A stretch of 64,000 nucleotides of DNA from Magnetaquicoccus sp039908525. GTDB lineage: Bacteria; Pseudomonadota; Magnetococcia; Magnetococcales; Magnetaquicoccaceae. A program made the position numbers and the translations under genes. Where the stretch lies: NCBI GenBank assembly GCA_039908525.1, contig JAMOAY010000002.1, forward strand, positions 248,001 through 312,000, read 5' to 3'. The stretch's first letter is position 1; every line of letters begins with the position of its first letter. This document shows positions 63,548 to 64,000 of this stretch, one piece after another. The notes under the pieces are model-generated. The model saw nothing but the letters and a program-made list of their open reading frames with translations, did no database searches and had not been told where the DNA came from.

Positions 63548-64000
63548 CTACAACAGCAGCTGCAACAGTCTCTCTCTCACCTGCTCCACCGGCATTTTCT
63601 GGCCGGTCCAGATCTCAAAGGCACGGCTGCCCTGATGGATCAGCATACCCAAACCATTCTCCACCGCCAACCCGTGATGTCTGGCGGCGCGCAGGAAAGG
63701 GGTCTCGCGCGGGGTATAGACGATGTCGTACACCAAGGCCGAGCCCGGCAGGCGGTGCATCCCCACCACGCACATCTCCTCCCCCTCCAGGCCCAACAGG
63801 GTGGTATTGACCAACAGGTCGGTCTCCTCCAGAGGCAACGGCCCCGGTTCCAGGGGGATGGCCGTCAGTTCGGCCTGGGGATAGTGGGGGGCCAGGTCGG
63901 CGATCAGCTGTTCGCCGCGGGCCTGGGTGCGGTTGGCCACCACGATCCGGCGGGTACCACCCTCCAGCAAACCCACCGCCACCCCACGCGCGGCTCCTCC
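63548..64000 (-). CDS. aroE: Shikimate dehydrogenase, C-terminal part (runs off the window)
   Basis: The frame continues past the right edge; about 150 C-terminal residues are visible. They begin with GGAARGVAVGLLEGG, the Rossmann nucleotide loop region, and include VANRT (NADP-binding), DLLVNTTLLG, VYDIVYTPRETPFL and ENGLGMLIHQG, all typical of AroE. The enzyme reduces 3-dehydroshikimate in aromatic amino-acid synthesis. Confidence 0.94.
   Translation of the reverse strand, partial: GGAARGVAVGLLEGGTRRIVVANRTQARGEQLIADLAPHYPQAELTAIPLEPGPLPLEETDLLVNTTLLGLEGEEMCVVGMHRLPGSALVYDIVYTPRETPFLRAARHHGLAVENGLGMLIHQGSRAFEIWTGQKMPVEQVRERLLQLLL

Overview
This 64 kb window is chromosomal DNA of a Gram-negative, flagellated and piliated proteobacterium. 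The evidence is an LpxD lipid A gene, MreBCD-PBP2-RodA, a flagellar flhA-flhF-flhG-fliA block, a type IV pilin with a sigma-54-type promoter, and several c-type-haem sensory proteins. The gene orders would fit a deep-branching alphaproteobacterium-like lineage such as the Magnetococcia, but no magnetosome gene is present and this placement is only a guess. Most of the window is GC-rich, with tight ATGA-overlapping operons.

Region 1 (1-12.7 kb) is accessory. It is a surface-glycan or acyl-sugar cluster: a split transketolase, two NAD-dependent sugar epimerases/dehydratases, an acyl carrier protein, an FkbH-type HAD-IIIC protein, a MaoC-hotdog/SDR fusion, a methyltransferase, a CgeB-like glycosyltransferase, a ColD-type PMP-dependent sugar 3-dehydratase and a GDP-L-fucose/colitose synthase. 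Its AT-richer middle part (about 3.0-4.5 kb) carries mobile-element scars (start of an IS4/Tn5-type transposase, an IS21-like duplicated end) and a frameshifted SGNH-hydrolase pseudogene. The cluster ends beside a tRNA-Ser(CGA) whose 3' end faces it.

Region 2 (13-31 kb) is mixed housekeeping and signalling. It holds gpmI-envC-like-ctpA-yibQ, two tandem proteins with degenerate GGDEF domains, coaBC followed by two ThiF/MoeB-type E1 proteins and a TusA-like protein, pilA, a haem-c chemoreceptor, a zinc-ribbon methyltransferase whose N-terminal domain is shared with the glycosyltransferase of region 1, hemD, an adenylate cyclase-FHA protein, and a PP2C phosphatase.

Region 3 (31-52.4 kb) is core metabolism and envelope. 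It holds hemB, a PP-loop sulfur-transfer enzyme with a second TusA-like protein, an MurG-like glycosyltransferase, carB, a GT61 glycosyltransferase, glnD, the mreB-mreC-mreD-mrdA-rodA-lpxD elongasome block, a Lys-rich secreted protein, dapE and a Nif3-like protein.

Region 4 (52.4-64 kb) holds a haem-c/GAF/GGDEF diguanylate cyclase, then a leftward flagellar operon (flhA, flhF, flhG, fliA, a DUF2802 protein, a FliK-like protein, an FlhB C-terminal homologue), and finally map, a double-PDZ protein and the 3' part of aroE. A family of short G/C hairpins recurs in at least five intergenic gaps. The most novel-looking signals are the N-terminal domain shared by two otherwise different glycan enzymes, the ACP/FkbH/MaoC-SDR acyl-sugar module, and the paired E1/TusA sulfur-relay genes.
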